Shown here: positions 10,401-24,500 of the stretch, piece after piece
Numbering within the stretch: the stretch's first letter is position 1
Layout of the letters: each line of letters opens with the position of its first letter
Source: Siphonodentalium dalli
Taxonomy: Eukaryota; Mollusca; Scaphopoda; Gadilida; Siphonodentaliidae
DNA length: 64,000 nt
Assembly: GCA_032622095.1 (NCBI GenBank)
Contig: CP136069.1
Coordinates: forward strand, 82,854,958 to 82,918,957
Direction of reading: 5' to 3'
Position numbers and translations under genes: made by a program
The notes under the pieces: generated by a model
Seen by the model: only the letters and a program-made list of their open reading frames with translations
Databases searched by the model: none
What the model was told of the DNA's origin: nothing

Positions 10401-11370
10401 TAGATGTATGTGGTGGAGAGACCTATATATGTGTGTGGTGGTGATACCTATAGATGTATGTGGTGGTGATACCTATATATGTATGTGGTGGGGATACCTA
10501 TACATGTATGTGGTGGGGATACCTATAGATGTCTCTGGCGGGGATACCTATATATGTGTGTGGTGAGGATACCTATATGTGTGTGGCGGGGATACCTATA
10601 TATTTGTGTGGTGGGGAGACCTATATATGTGTGTGGCGGGGATACCTATATAAGTATGTGGCGGGGATACATATATATGAGTGTGGTGGGGAGACATATA
10701 TATGTGTGTGGTGGTGATACCTATATATGTAATTGGTGGGGATACATATAGATGTATGTGGTGGTGATACCTATATGTGTATGTGGTGGGGATACCTATA
10801 TATGTATGTGGTGGGGATACCTATATATGTATTTGGCGGGGAGACCTATAGATGTATGTTGCGGGGATACCTATATATGTTTGTGGTGGGAATACCTATA
10901 TATGTATGTGGCGGTGAGACCTATAGATGTATGTGGTGGGGATACCTATATATGTATTTGGTGGGGATACCTATATATGTGTGTCGCGGGCATACCTATA
11001 GATGTAAGTGGCGGGGATACCTATATGTGTATGTGGTGGTGATACCTATAGATGTATGTGGTGGTGATACCTATATATGTATGTGGTGGGGAGACTTATA
11101 GATGTATGTTGCGGGGATACCTATATATGTGTGTGGTGGGGAGACTTATATATGTGTGTGGTGGTGATACCTATATATGTATGTGGTGGGGATACATATA
11201 GATGTATGTGGGGGTGATACCTATAGATGTATGTTGTGGTGATACCTATAGATGTATGTGGTGGGGATACCTATAGATGTATGAGGTGGGGATACCTATA
11301 TATGTGTGTGGTGGGGTTACCTATATATGTATGTGGTGGTGATACCTATATATGTGTGTGGTGGTGATAC
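6030..11370 (+). repeat. Higher-order satellite block, co-linear with ~44,810-50,225
   Basis: About 5.3 kb in which the order of monomer variants matches ~44,810-50,225. The offset moves from ~38,777 to 38,702, 38,727 and finally ~38,853 as single or multiple monomers are gained or lost. Shared unusual variants include TATAGAACTATG (near 7,500 and 46,227), the ATGATTGTGGTAGGG monomer (9,254 and 48,081) and GTGTGTCGCGGGC (near 10,979 and 49,831). Confidence 0.75.
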
Positions 11371-11945
11371 CTATTTATGTGTGTGGTGGTGATACCTATA
11401 GATGTATGTGGTGGTGATACCTATATATGTATGTGGTAGGGATACCTAAATATGTATGTGGTGGGGATACCTATAGATGTCTGTGGCGGGGATACCTATA
11501 TATGTGTGTGGTGAGGATACCTATATATGTGTGTGGCGGGGATACCTATATATTTGTGTGGTGGGGAGACCTATATATGTGTGTGGCGGGGAGACCTATA
11601 TATGTATGTGGCGGGGATACCTATATATGTGTGCGGCGGGGAGACCTATATATGTATGTGGCGGGGATACCTATATATGTGTGTGGCGGGGTTACCTATA
11701 TATGATTGTGGCGGGGATACCTAAATATGTGTGTGGCTGGGAGACCTATATATGTATGTGGCGGGGAGACATAAATATGTGTGTGGTGGTGATACCTATA
11801 GATGTATGTGGTGGTGATACCTATATATGTATGTGGTGGGGATACCTATATATGTATGTGGTGGGGATACCTATAGATGTCTGTGGTGGGGATACCAATA
11901 TGTGTGTGTGGTGAGGATACCTATATATGTGTGTGGCGGGGATAC

Positions 11946-14577
11946 CTATATATTTTTGTGGTGGGGAGACCTATATATGTGTGTGGCGGGGATACCTATA
12001 TAAGTATGTGGCGGGGATACCTATATATGTATGTGGTGGGGAGACTTATATATGTGTGTGGTGGTGATACCTATATATGTATGTGGTGGGGATACATATA
12101 GATGTATGTGGTTGTGATACCTAAAGATGTATGTGGTGGTGATACCTATAGATGTATGTGGTGGGGATACCTATAGATGTATGTGGTGGGGATACCTATA
12201 TATGTGTGTGGTGGGGATACCTATATATGTATGAGGTGGTGATACCTATATATGTGTGTGGTGGGGATACCTATTTATGTGTGTGGTGGTGATACCTATA
12301 GATGTATGTGGTGGTGATACCTATATATGTATGTGGTGGGGATACCTATATATGTATGTGGTGGGGATAACTATATATGTATTTGGCGGGGAGACCTATA
12401 GATGTATGTTGCGGGGATACCTATATATGTTTGTGGTGGGGATACCTATATATGTATGTGGCGGGGAGACCTATAGATGTATGTGGTGGGGATACCTATA
12501 TATGTTTGTGTTGGGGATACCTATATATGTATGTGGCGGGGAGACCTATAGATGTGTGTGGCGGGGTTACCTATAGATGTATGTGGCGGGGATACCTATA
12601 TATGTATGTGGTGGTGATACCTATAGATGCATGTGGTGGTGATACCTATATATGTATGTGGTGGGGAGACCTATAGATGTATGTGGCGGGGATACCTATA
12701 TATGTGTGTGGTGGGGAGACTTATATATGTGTGTGGTGGTGATACCTATATATGTATGTGGTGGGGATACCTATAGATGTATGTGGTGGTGATACCTATA
12801 GATGTATGTGGTGGGGATACCTATATATGTATGTGTTGGGGATAACTATATATGTTTGTGGTGAGGATACCTATATATGTATGTGGTGGGGATACCTATA
12901 TATGTGTGTGGTGGGGATACCTATATATGTATGTGGTGGGGATACCTATATATGTGGTGGTGATACCTATATATGTGTGTGGCGAGGATACCTATATATG
13001 TGTGTGGTGGGGATACCTATATATGTATATGGTGGGGATACCTATAGATGATTGTGGCGGGGATATCTATATATGTATGTGGTGGGGATACCTATATATG
13101 TATGTGGTGGGGATACCTATAGATGTATGTGGTGGGGATACCTATATATATGTGTGGTGGTGATACCTATATATGTGTGCGGCGAGTATACCTATATATG
13201 TGTGTGGTGGGGATACCTATATATTTGTGTGGCGGGGATACCTATATATGTATGTGGTGGGGATACCTATAGATGTATGTGGAGGGGAGACCTATATATG
13301 TGTGGTGGTGGGGAGACCTATATATGTGTGTGGTGAGGATACCTATATATGTGTGTGGTGGGGATACCTATAGATGTGTGTGGTGGGGATACCTATATAT
13401 GTATGTGGTGGGGATACCTATATATATATATATGTGTGTGGTGGGGATACCTATATATGTATGTGGTGGGGATACCTATATATGTATTTGGCGAGGAGAC
13501 CTATAGATGTATGTGGTGGAGATTCCTATATATTTGTCTGGCGAGGATACCTATATGTGTATGTGGTGGGGATACCTATATATGTATGTGGTGGGGATAC
13601 CTATATATGTGTGTGGTGGTGATACCTATATATGTGTGTGGCGAGGATACCTATATATGTATGTGGTGGGGATACCTATATATGTGTTTGGCGGGGATAC
13701 CTATATATATATATGTGGGGATACCTATAGATGTGTGTGGTGGGGATACCTATATATGTATGTGGTGGGGATACCTATATCTATATATGTGTGTGGTGAG
13801 GATACCTATATATGTATGTGGTGGGGATACCTATATATGTGTGTGGCGGGAATACCTATATATGTATGTGGTGGGGATACCTATATATGTATTTGGCGGG
13901 GAGACCTATAGATGTATGTTGCGCGGATACCTATATATGTTTGTGGTGGGGATACCTATATATGTATGTGGCGGGGAGACCTATAGATGTATGTGGTGGG
14001 GATACCTATATATGTATGTGATGGGGATACCTATATATGTATGTGGCGGGGAGACCTATAGATGTGTGTGGCGGGGTTACCTATAGATGTATGTGGCGGG
14101 GATACCTATATAGGTATGTGGTGGTGATACCTATAGATGCATGTGGTGGTGATACCTATATATGTATGTGGTGGGGAGACCTATAGATGTATGTGGCGTG
14201 GATACATATATATGTGTGTGGTGGGGAGACTTATATATGTGTGTGGTGGTGAGACCTATATATGTTTATGGTGGGGATACCTATAGATGTATGTGGTGGT
14301 GATACCTATAGATGTATGTGGTGGGGATACCTATATATGTATGTGGTGGGGATACCTATATATGTGTGTGGTGAGGATACCCATATATGTATGTGGTGGG
14401 GATACCTATATATGTGTGTGGTGGGGATACCTATATATGTATGTGGTGGGGATACCTATATATGTATTTGGCGGGGAGACCTATATATGTATGTGGCGAG
14501 GATACCTATATATGTTTGTGGTGGGGATACCTATATATGTATGTGGCGGGGAGACATATAGATGTATGTGCCGGGGA
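11946..14577 (+). repeat. Uninterrupted paralogue of the element's insertion site
   Basis: 11,946-12,325 matches 1-380 and 12,323-14,577 matches 5,265-7,495. The two alignments overlap by the three bases 12,323-12,325 (ATA). It is the empty site that dates and delimits the insertion. A second intact version lies at about 52.6-54 kb, with the site at ~52,950; that copy lacks one monomer upstream of the site. Confidence 0.85.
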
Positions 14578-16080
14578 TACATATATATGTGTGTGGTGGG
14601 GAGACTTATATATGTGTGTGGTGGTGAGACCTATATATGTATATGGTGGGGATACCTATAGATGTATGTGGTGGGGTTAGCTATATATGTATGTGGTGGG
14701 GATACCTATATATGTGTGTGGCGGGAATACCTATATATGTATGTGGTGGGGATACCTATATATGTATTTGGCGGGGAGACCTGTAGATGTATGTTGCGGG
14801 GATACCTATATATGTTTGTGGTGGGGATACCTATATATGTATGTGGCGGGGAGACCTATAGATGTATGTGGTGGGGATACCTATATATGTATGTGGTGGG
14901 GAGACCTATATATGTATGTGGCGGGGAGACCTATAGATGTGTGTGGCGGGGTTACCTATAGATGTATGTGGCGGGGATACCTATATAGGTATGTGGTGGT
15001 GATACCTATAGATGCATGTGGTGGTGATACCTATATATGTATGTGGTGGGGAGACCTATAGATGTATGTGGCGTGGATACATATATATGTGTGTGGTGGG
15101 GAGACTTATATATGTGTGTGGTGGTGAGACCTATATATGTTTATGGTGGGGATACCTATAGATGTATGTGGTGGTGATACCTATAGATGTATGTGGTGTG
15201 GATACCTATATATGTATGTGGTGGGGATACCTATATATGTGTGTGGTGAGGATACCCATATATGTATGTGGTGGGGATACCTATATATGTGTGTGGTGGG
15301 GATACCTATATATGTATGTGGTGGGGATACCTATATATGTATTTGGCGGGGAGACCTATATATGTATGTGGCGAGGATACCTATATATGTTTGTGGTGGG
15401 GATACCTATATATGTATGTGGCGGGGAGACATATAGATGTATGTGGCGGGGATACATATATATGTGTGTGGTGGGGAGACTTATATATGTGTGTGGTGGT
15501 GAGACCTATATATGTATATGGTGGGGATACCTATAGATGTATGTGGTGGGGTTAGCTATATATGTATGTGGTGGGGATACCTATATATGTGTGTGGCGGG
15601 AATACCTATATATGTATGTGGTGGGGATACCTATACATGTATTTGGCGGGGAGACCTATAGATGTATGTTGCGGGGATACCTATATATGTTTGTGGTGGG
15701 GATACCTATATATGTATGTGGCGGGGAGACCTATAGATGTATGTGGTGGGGATACCTATATATGTATGTGATGGGGATACCTATATATGTATGTGGCGGG
15801 GAGACCTATAGATGTGTGTGGCGGGGTTACCTATAGATGTATGTGGCGGGGATACCTATATAGGTATGTGGTGGTGATACCTATAGATGCATGTGGTGGT
15901 GATACCTATATATGTATGTGGTGGGGAGACCTATAGATGTATGTGGCGTGGATACATATATATGTGTGTGGTGGGGAGACTTATATATGTGTGTGGTGGT
16001 GAGACCTATATATGTATATGGTGGGGATACCTATAGATGTATGTGGTGGTGATACCTATAGATGTATGTGGTGGGGATAC
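13790..16080 (+). repeat. 875-bp higher-order repeat (35 monomers, about 2.6 copies)
   Basis: Diagnostic variant GGCGGGAATACC recurs with AATACC starting at 13,851, 14,726 and 15,601, exactly 875 bp apart. A CATATATG variant after GAGGATACC recurs at ~14,382 and ~15,257. Copies two and three retain a GGTTAGC variant at about 14,676 and 15,551. Spacing that exactly equals 35 x 25 bp shows gain of whole monomers. Confidence 0.85.
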
Positions 16081-16519
16081 CTATATATGTGTGTGGCGGG
16101 GATACCTATATATGTATGTGGCGGGGATACCTATATGTGTATGTGGTGGTGATACATATAGATGTATGTGGTGGTGATACCTATATATGTATGTGGTGGG
16201 GAGACTTATAGATGTATGTGGCGGGGATACCTATATATGTGTGTGGTGGGGAGACTTATATATGTGTGTGGTGGTGATACCTATATATGTATGTGGTGGG
16301 GATACATATAGATGTATGTTGGGGTGATACATATATATGTATGTTGTGGTGATACATATAGATGTATGTGGTGGGGATACCTATAGATGTATGTGGTGGG
16401 GATACCTATATATGTGTGTGGTGGGGTTAGCTATATATGGATGTGGTGGTGATACCTATATATGTGTGTGGTGGGAATACCTATTTATGTGTGTGGTGGT
16501 GGTGATACCTATAGATGTA

Positions 16520-18510
16520 TGTGGTGGTGATACCTAAATATGTATGTGGTGGGGATACCTATATATGTGTGTGGTGAGGATACCTATATATGTGTGTGGC
16601 GGGGATACCTATATATTTGTGTGGTGGGGAGACCTATATATGTGTGTGGCGGGGATACCTATATATGTATGTGGCGGGGATACCTATATATATGTGCGGC
16701 GGGGAGACCTATATCTGTATGTGGCGGGATTACCTATATATGTGTGTGGCGGGGATACCTATATATGATTGTGGCGGGGATACCTATATATGTGTGTGGC
16801 TGGGAGACCTATATATGTATATGGCGGGGAGACCTATATATGTGTGTGGTGGCGATACCTATAGATGTATGTGGTGGTAATACCTATATATGTATGTGGT
16901 GGGGATACCTATATATGTATGTGGTGGGGATACCTATAGATATCTGTGGCGGGGATACCTATATATGTGTGTGGTGAGGATACCTATATATGTGTGTGGC
17001 GGGGATACCTATATATGTATGTGGTGGGGATACCTATATAAGTATGTGGCGGGAATACCTATATATGTGTGTGGTGGGGAGACCTATATATGTATGTGGT
17101 GGGGATACATATAGATGTATGTGGTGGTGATACCTATAGAAGTATGTGGTGGTGATACCTATAGATGTAAGTGGCGGCGATACCTATATATGTTTGTGGT
17201 GGGGATACCTATATATGTATTTGGTGGGGACACCTATAGATGTATGTGGTGGGGATACCTATATATATGTGTGGTGATACCTATATATGTGTGCGGCGAG
17301 TATACCTATATATGTGTGTGGTGGGGATACCTATATATTTGTGTGGCGGGGATACCTATATATGTATTTGGCAGGGAGACCTATAGATGTATGTTGCGGG
17401 GATACCTATATATGTTTGTGGTGGGGATACCTATATATGTATGTGGCGGGGAGACCTATAGATGTATGTGGTGGGATACCTATATATGTATGTGATGGGG
17501 ATACCTATATATGTATGTGGCGGGGAGACATATAGATGTGTGTGGCGGGGTTACCTATAGATGTATGTGGCGGGGATACCTATATATGTATGTGGTGGTG
17601 ATACCTATAGATGCATGTGGTGGTGATACCTATATATGTATGTGGTGGGGAGACCTATAGATGTATGTGGCGTGGATACATATATATGTGTGTGGTGGGG
17701 AGACTTATATATGTGTGTGGTGGTGAGACCTATATATGTATATGGTGGGGATACCTATAGATGTATGTGGTGGTGATACCTATAGATGTATGTGGTGGGG
17801 ATACCTATATATGTATGTGGTGGGGATACCTATATATGTGTGTGGCGAGGATACCCATATATGTATGTGGTGGGGATACCTATATATGTGTGTGGTGGGG
17901 ATACCTATATATGTATGTGGTGGGGATACCTATATATGTATTTGGCGGGGAGACATATATATGTATGTGGCGAGGATACCTATATATGTTTGTGGTGGTG
18001 ATTCCTATAGATGTATGTGGTGGTGATACCTAAATATGTATGTGGTGGGGATACCTATATATGTGTGTGGTGAGGATACCTATATATGTGTGTGGCGGGG
18101 ATACCTATATATTTGTGTGGTGGGGAGACCTATATATGTGTGTGGCGGGGATACCTATATATGTATGTGGCGGGGATACCTATATATATGTGCGGCGGGG
18201 AGACCTACATCTGTTTGTGGCGGGGATACCTATATATGTGTGTGGCGGGAATACCTATATATGATTGTGGCGGGGATACCTATATATGTGTGTGGCTGGG
18301 AGACCTATATATGTATGTGGCGGGGAGACCTATATATGTGTGTGGTGGTGATACCTATAGATGTATGTGGTGGTGATACCTATATATGTATGTGGTGGGG
18401 ATACCTATATATGTATGTGGTGGGGATACCTATAGATATCTGTGGCGGGGATACCTATATATGTGTGTGGTGAGGATACCTATATATGTGTGTGGCGGGG
18501 ATACCTATAT
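16520..18510 (+). repeat. ~0.5-kb satellite segment repeated at a 1,496-bp spacing
   Basis: The segment beginning near 16,520 recurs near 18,016 and both run for about 450-500 bp with the same order, including a GTGCGGCGGGG monomer (16,695 and 18,190) and TATATGATTGTGG (16,765 and 18,261). Between them lies material resembling the 14-15 kb block and a stretch (17,250-17,500) with a short GTGTGGTGATACC monomer. Confidence 0.7.
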
Positions 18511-20015
18511 ATATGTGTGGTGGTGATACCTATATATGTATGTGGTGGGGATACCTATGTAAGTATGTGGCGGGAATACCTATATATGTATGTGGTGGGG
18601 AGACTTATATATGTGTGTGGTGGTGATACCTATATATGTATGTGGTGGGGATACATATAGATGTATGTGGTGGTGATACCTATAGAAGTATGTGGTGGTG
18701 ATACCTATATATGTATGTGGTTGGGATACCTATATATGTATGTGGTGGGCATACCTATATATGTGTGTGGTGGGGATACCTATATATGTATGTGGTGGTG
18801 ATACCTATATATGTGTGTGTTGGGGATACCTATTTATGTGTGTGGTGGTGATACCTATAGATGTATGTGGTGGTGATACCTATATATGTATGTGGTGGGG
18901 ATACCTATATATGTATGTGGTGGGGATACCTATTTATGTATTTGGCGGGGAGACCTATAGATGTATGTTGCGGGGATACCTATATATGTATGTGGTGGGG
19001 ATACCTATATATGTATTTGGCGGGGAGACCTATAGATGTATGTGGTGGGGATACCTATATATGTATGTGGTGGGGATACCTATATATGTGTGTGGCGGGG
19101 ATACCTATAGATGTATGTGGCGGGGATACCTATATGTGTAAGTGGTGGTGATACCTATAGATGTATGTGGTGGTGATACCTATATATGTATGTGGTGGGG
19201 AGACTTATAGATGTACGTGGCGGGGAGACTTATATATGTGTGTGGTGGGAGGACTTATAGATGTATGTGGCGGGGATACCTATATATGTATGTGGTGTGG
19301 AGACTTATATATGTGTGTGGTGGTGATACCTATATATGTGTGTGGTGGGGAGACTTATATATGTGTGGGGTGGTGATACCTATATATGTATGTGGTGGGG
19401 ATACTTATAGATGTATGTGGCGGGGATACCTATATATGTGTGTGGTGGGGAGACTTATATATGTGTGTGGTGGTGATACCTATATATGTATGTGGTGGGG
19501 ATACATATAGATGTATGTGGGGGTGATACCTATAGATATATGTTGTGGTGATACCTATAGATGTATGTGGTGGGGATACCTATATATGTGTGTGGTGGTG
19601 ATACCTATTTATGTGTGTGGTGGTGATACCTATATATGTATGTGGTGGTGATACCTATATATGTGTGTGGTGGTGATACCTATATATGTATGTGGTGGTG
19701 ATACCTTTAGATGTATGTGGTGGTAATACCTATATATGTATGTGGTAGGGATACCTAAATATGTATGTGGTGGGAATACCTATATATGTGTGTGGCGGGG
19801 ATACCTATAGATGTATGTGGCGGGGATACCTATATGTGTATGTGGTGGGGAGACTTATAGATGTATGTGGCGGGGAGACTTATATATGTGTGTGGTGGGA
19901 GGACTTATAGATGTATGTGGCGGGGATACCTATATATGTATGTGGTGTGGAGACTTATATATGTGTGTGGTGGTGATATCTATATATGTGTGTGGTGGGG
20001 ATACATATAGATGTC
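18442..20015 (+). repeat. Higher-order block shared with 7,961-, 46,688- and 62,381-64,000
   Basis: Starts with a GATATCTGTGGCGGGG variant and continues in an order also found from 7,961, 46,688 and 62,381. The similarity with 62,381-64,000 persists to the last base of the window, at an offset of about 43.94-43.98 kb. Confidence 0.75.
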
Positions 20016-20191
20016 TGTGGCGGGGATACCTATATATGTGTGTGGTGAGGATACCTATATATGTGTGTGGCGGGGATACCTATATATGTGTGTGGTGGGG
20101 AGACTTATATATGTGTGTGGTGGTGATACCTATATATGAATGTGGTGGGGATACATATAGATGTATGTGGTGGTGATACCTATAGAAGTAT

Positions 20192-21570
20192 GTGGTGGTG
20201 ATACCTATAGATGTATGTGGTGGGGATACATATAGATGTGTGTGGTGGGGATACCTATTTATGTGTGTGGTGGTGATACATATAGATGTATGTGGTGGGG
20301 ATACCTATATATGTATGTGGTGGGGATACCTATATATGTATTTGGCGGGGAGACCTATAGATGTATGTTGCGGGGATACCTATATATGTTTGTGGTGGGG
20401 ATACCTATATATGTATGTGGCGGGGAGACCTATAGATGTATGTGGTGGGGATACCTATATATGTATGTGGTGGGGATACCTATATATGTGTGTGGCGGGG
20501 ATACCTATAGATGTATGTGGCGGGGATACCTATATGTGTATGTGGTGGTGATACCTATAGATGTATGTGGTGGTGATACTTATATATGTATGTGGTGGGG
20601 AGACTTATATATGTATGTGGCGGGGAGACTTATATATGTGTGTGGCGGGGAGACTTATAGATGTATGTGGCGGGGATACCTATATATGTGTGTGGTGGCG
20701 AGACTTATATTTGTGTGTGGTGGTGATACCTATATATGTATGTGGTGGGGAGACTTATAGATGTATGTGGCGGGGATACCTATATATGTGTGTGGTGGGG
20801 AGACTTATATATGTGTGTGGTGTTGATACCTATATATGTATGTGGTGGGGATACATATAGATGTATGTGGGGGTGATACCTATAGATGTATGTTGTGGTG
20901 ATACCTATAGATGTATTTGGTGGGGATACCTATATATGTGTGTGGTGGTGATACCTATTTATGTGTGTGGTGGTGATACCTATATATGTATGTGGTGGTG
21001 ATACCTATATATGTGTGGTGGTGATACCTATTTATGTATGTGGTGGTGATACCTATATATGTATGTGGTGGTGATACCTATATATATATGTGGTAGGGAT
21101 ACCTATATATGTATGTGGTGGGGATACCTATAGATGTCTGTGGCGGGGATACCTATATATGTGTGTGGTGAGGATACCTATATATGTGTGTGGCGGGGAT
21201 ACCTATATATTTGTGTGGTGGGGAGACCTATATATGTGTGTGGCGGGGATACCTATATATGTATGTGGCGGGGATACCAATATATGTGTGCGGCGGGGAG
21301 ACCTATATATGTATGTGGCGGGGAAACCTATATATGTGTGTGGCAGGGATACCTATATATGATTGTGGCGGGGATACCTATATATGTGTGTGGCTGGGAG
21401 ACCTATATATGTATGTGGCGGAGAGACCTATATATGTGTGTGGTGGTGATACCTATAGATGTATGTGGTGGTGATACCTATATATGTATGTGGTGGGGAT
21501 ACCTATATATGAATGTGGTGGGGATACCTATAGATGTCTGTGGCGGGGATACCTATATATGTGTGTGGTG
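20192..21570 (+). repeat. Higher-order satellite block repeated at ~27.6, 31.3 and 36.0 kb
   Basis: The order of variants from ~20,190 to ~21,570 recurs from ~27,590, ~31,290 and ~35,965 (offsets about 7,470, then 3,701, then 4,677). Shared marks include a GGCGAGACTTATATTTG-like monomer (20,698; 28,168; with one extra change at ~31,870 and ~36,547) and a TATATATTTGTGTGG monomer. Confidence 0.7.
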
Positions 21571-24500
21571 AGGATACCTATATATGGGTGTGGCGGGGAT
21601 ACCTATATATTTGTGTGGTGGGGAGACCTATATATGTGTGTGGCGGGGATACCTATATAAGTATGTGGCGGGGATACATATATATGTGTGTGGTGGGGAG
21701 ACATATATATGTGTGTGGTGGTGATACCTATATATGTATGTGGTGGGGATACATATAGATGTATGTGGTGGTGATACCTATATATGTATGTGGTGGGGAT
21801 ACCTATATATGTATGTGGTGGGGATACCTATATATGTATTTGGCGGGGAGACCTATAGATGTATGTTGCGGGGATACCTATATATGTTTGAGGTGTGGAT
21901 ACCTATATATGTATGTGGCGGGGAGACCTATAGATGTATGTGGTGGGGATACCTATATATGTATGTGGTGGGGATACCTATATATGTGTGTGGCGGGGAT
22001 ACCTATAGATGTATGTGGCGGGGATACCTATATGTGTATGTGGTGGTGATACCTATAGATGTATGTGGTGGTGATACCTATATATGTATGTGGTGGGGAG
22101 ACTTATATATGTATGTTGCGGGGATACCTATATATGTGTGTGGTGGGGAGACTTATATATGTGTGTGGTGGTGATACCTATATATGTATGTGGTGGGGAT
22201 ACATATAGATGTATGTGGGGGTGATACCTATAGATGTATGTGGTGGTGATACCTATATATGTATGTGGTGGGGAGACTTATAGATGTATGTGGTGGGGAT
22301 ACCTATATATGTATGTGGTGGGGATACCTATATATGTGTGTGGTGGTGATACCTATATATGTGTGTGGCGAGGATACCTATATATGTATGTGGTGGGGAT
22401 ACCTATATATGTGTGTGGCGGGGATACCTATATATGTATGTGGCGGGGATACCTATATATATGTGCGGCGGGGAGACCTATATCTGTATGTGGCGGGGGA
22501 TACCTATATATGTGTGTGGCTGGGATACCTATATATGATTGTGGCGGGGATACCTATATATGTGTGTGGCTGGGAGACCTATATATGTATGTGGCGGGGA
22601 GACCTATATATCTGTGTGGTGGTGATACCTATAGATGTATGTGGTGGTGATACCTATATATGTATGTGGTGGGGATACCTATATATGTATGTGGTGGGGA
22701 TACCTATAGATATCTGTGGTGAGGATACCTATATATGTGTGTGGCGGGGATACCTATATATGTGTGTGGTGGTGATACCTATATATGTGTGTGGTGGTGA
22801 TACCTATATATGTATGTGGTGGGGATACCTATATAAGTATGTGGCGGGAATACCTATATATGTGTGTGGTGGGAGACTTATATATGTGTGTGGTGGTGAT
22901 ACTATATATGTATGTGGTGGGGATACATATAGATGTATGTGGTGGTGATACCTATAGAAGTATGTGGTGGTGATACCTATAGATGTATGTGGTGGGGATA
23001 CCTATAGATGTATGTGGTGGGCATACCTATATATGTGTGTGGTGGAGATACCTTATATATGTATGTGGTTGTGATACCTATATATGTGTGTGTTGGGGAT
23101 ACCTATTTATGTGTGTGGTGGTGATACCTATAGATGTATGTGCGGGGAGACCTATAGATGTATGTTGCGGGGATACCTATATATGTATGTGGTGGGGATA
23201 CCTATATATGTATTTGGCGGGAGACCTATAGATGTATGTGGTGGGGATTCCTATATATGTATGTGGTGGGATACCTATATATGTGTGTGGCGGGAATACC
23301 TATAGATGTATGTGACGGGGATACCTATATATGTATGTGGTGGGGAGACTTATAGATGTATGTGGCGGGGATACTTATATATGTGTGTGGTGGGAGGACT
23401 TATAGATGTATGTGGCGGGGATACCTATATATGTATGTGGTGGGGAGACTTATATATGTGTGGTGGTGATACCTATATATGTGTGTGGTGGGGAGACTTA
23501 TATATGTGTGTGGTGGCGATACCTATATATGTATGTGGTGGGGAGACCTTATAGATGTATGTGGCGGGGATACCTATATATGTGTGTGGTGGGGGAGACT
23601 TATATTGTGTGTGGTGGTGATACCTATATATGTATGTGGTGGGATACATATAGATGTATGTGGGGGTGATACCTATAGATGTATGTTGTGGTGATACCTA
23701 TAGATGTATGTGGTGGGGATACCTATATATGTGTGTGGTGGTGATACTATTTATGTGTGTGGTGGTGATACCTATATATGTATGTGGTGGTGATACCTAT
23801 ATATGTGTGTGGTGGTGATACCTATATATGTATGTGGTGGTGATACCTTTAGATGTATGTGGTGGTAATACCTATATATGTATGTGGTAGGGATACCTAA
23901 ATATGTATGTGGTGGGGATACCTATAGATGTCTGTGGCGGGGATACCTATATATGTGTGTGGTGAGGATACCTATATATGTGTGTGGCGGGGATACCTAT
24001 ATATGTGTGTGGTGGGGAGACTTATATATGTGTGTGGTGGTGATACCTATATATGTATGTGGTGGGGATACATATAGATGTATGTGGTGGTGATACCAAT
24101 AGAAGTATGTGGTGGTGATACCTATAGATGTATGTGGTGGGGGATACGTATAGATGTATGTGGTGGGGATACATATATATGTGTGTGGTGGGGGATACCT
24201 ATATTTGTATGTGGTGGTGATACCTATATATGTGTGTGGTGGGAATACCTATTTATGTGTGTGATGGTGATACCTATAGATGTATGTGGTGGGGATACCT
24301 ATATATGTATGTGGTGGGGATACCTATATATGTATTTGGCGGGGAGACCTATAGATGTATGTTGCGGGGATACCTATATATGTTTGTGGTGGGGATACCT
24401 ATATATGTATGTGGCGGGGAGACCTATAGATGTATGTGGCGGGGAAACCTATATATGTGTGTGGCAGGGATACCTATATATGATTGTGGCGGGGATACCT

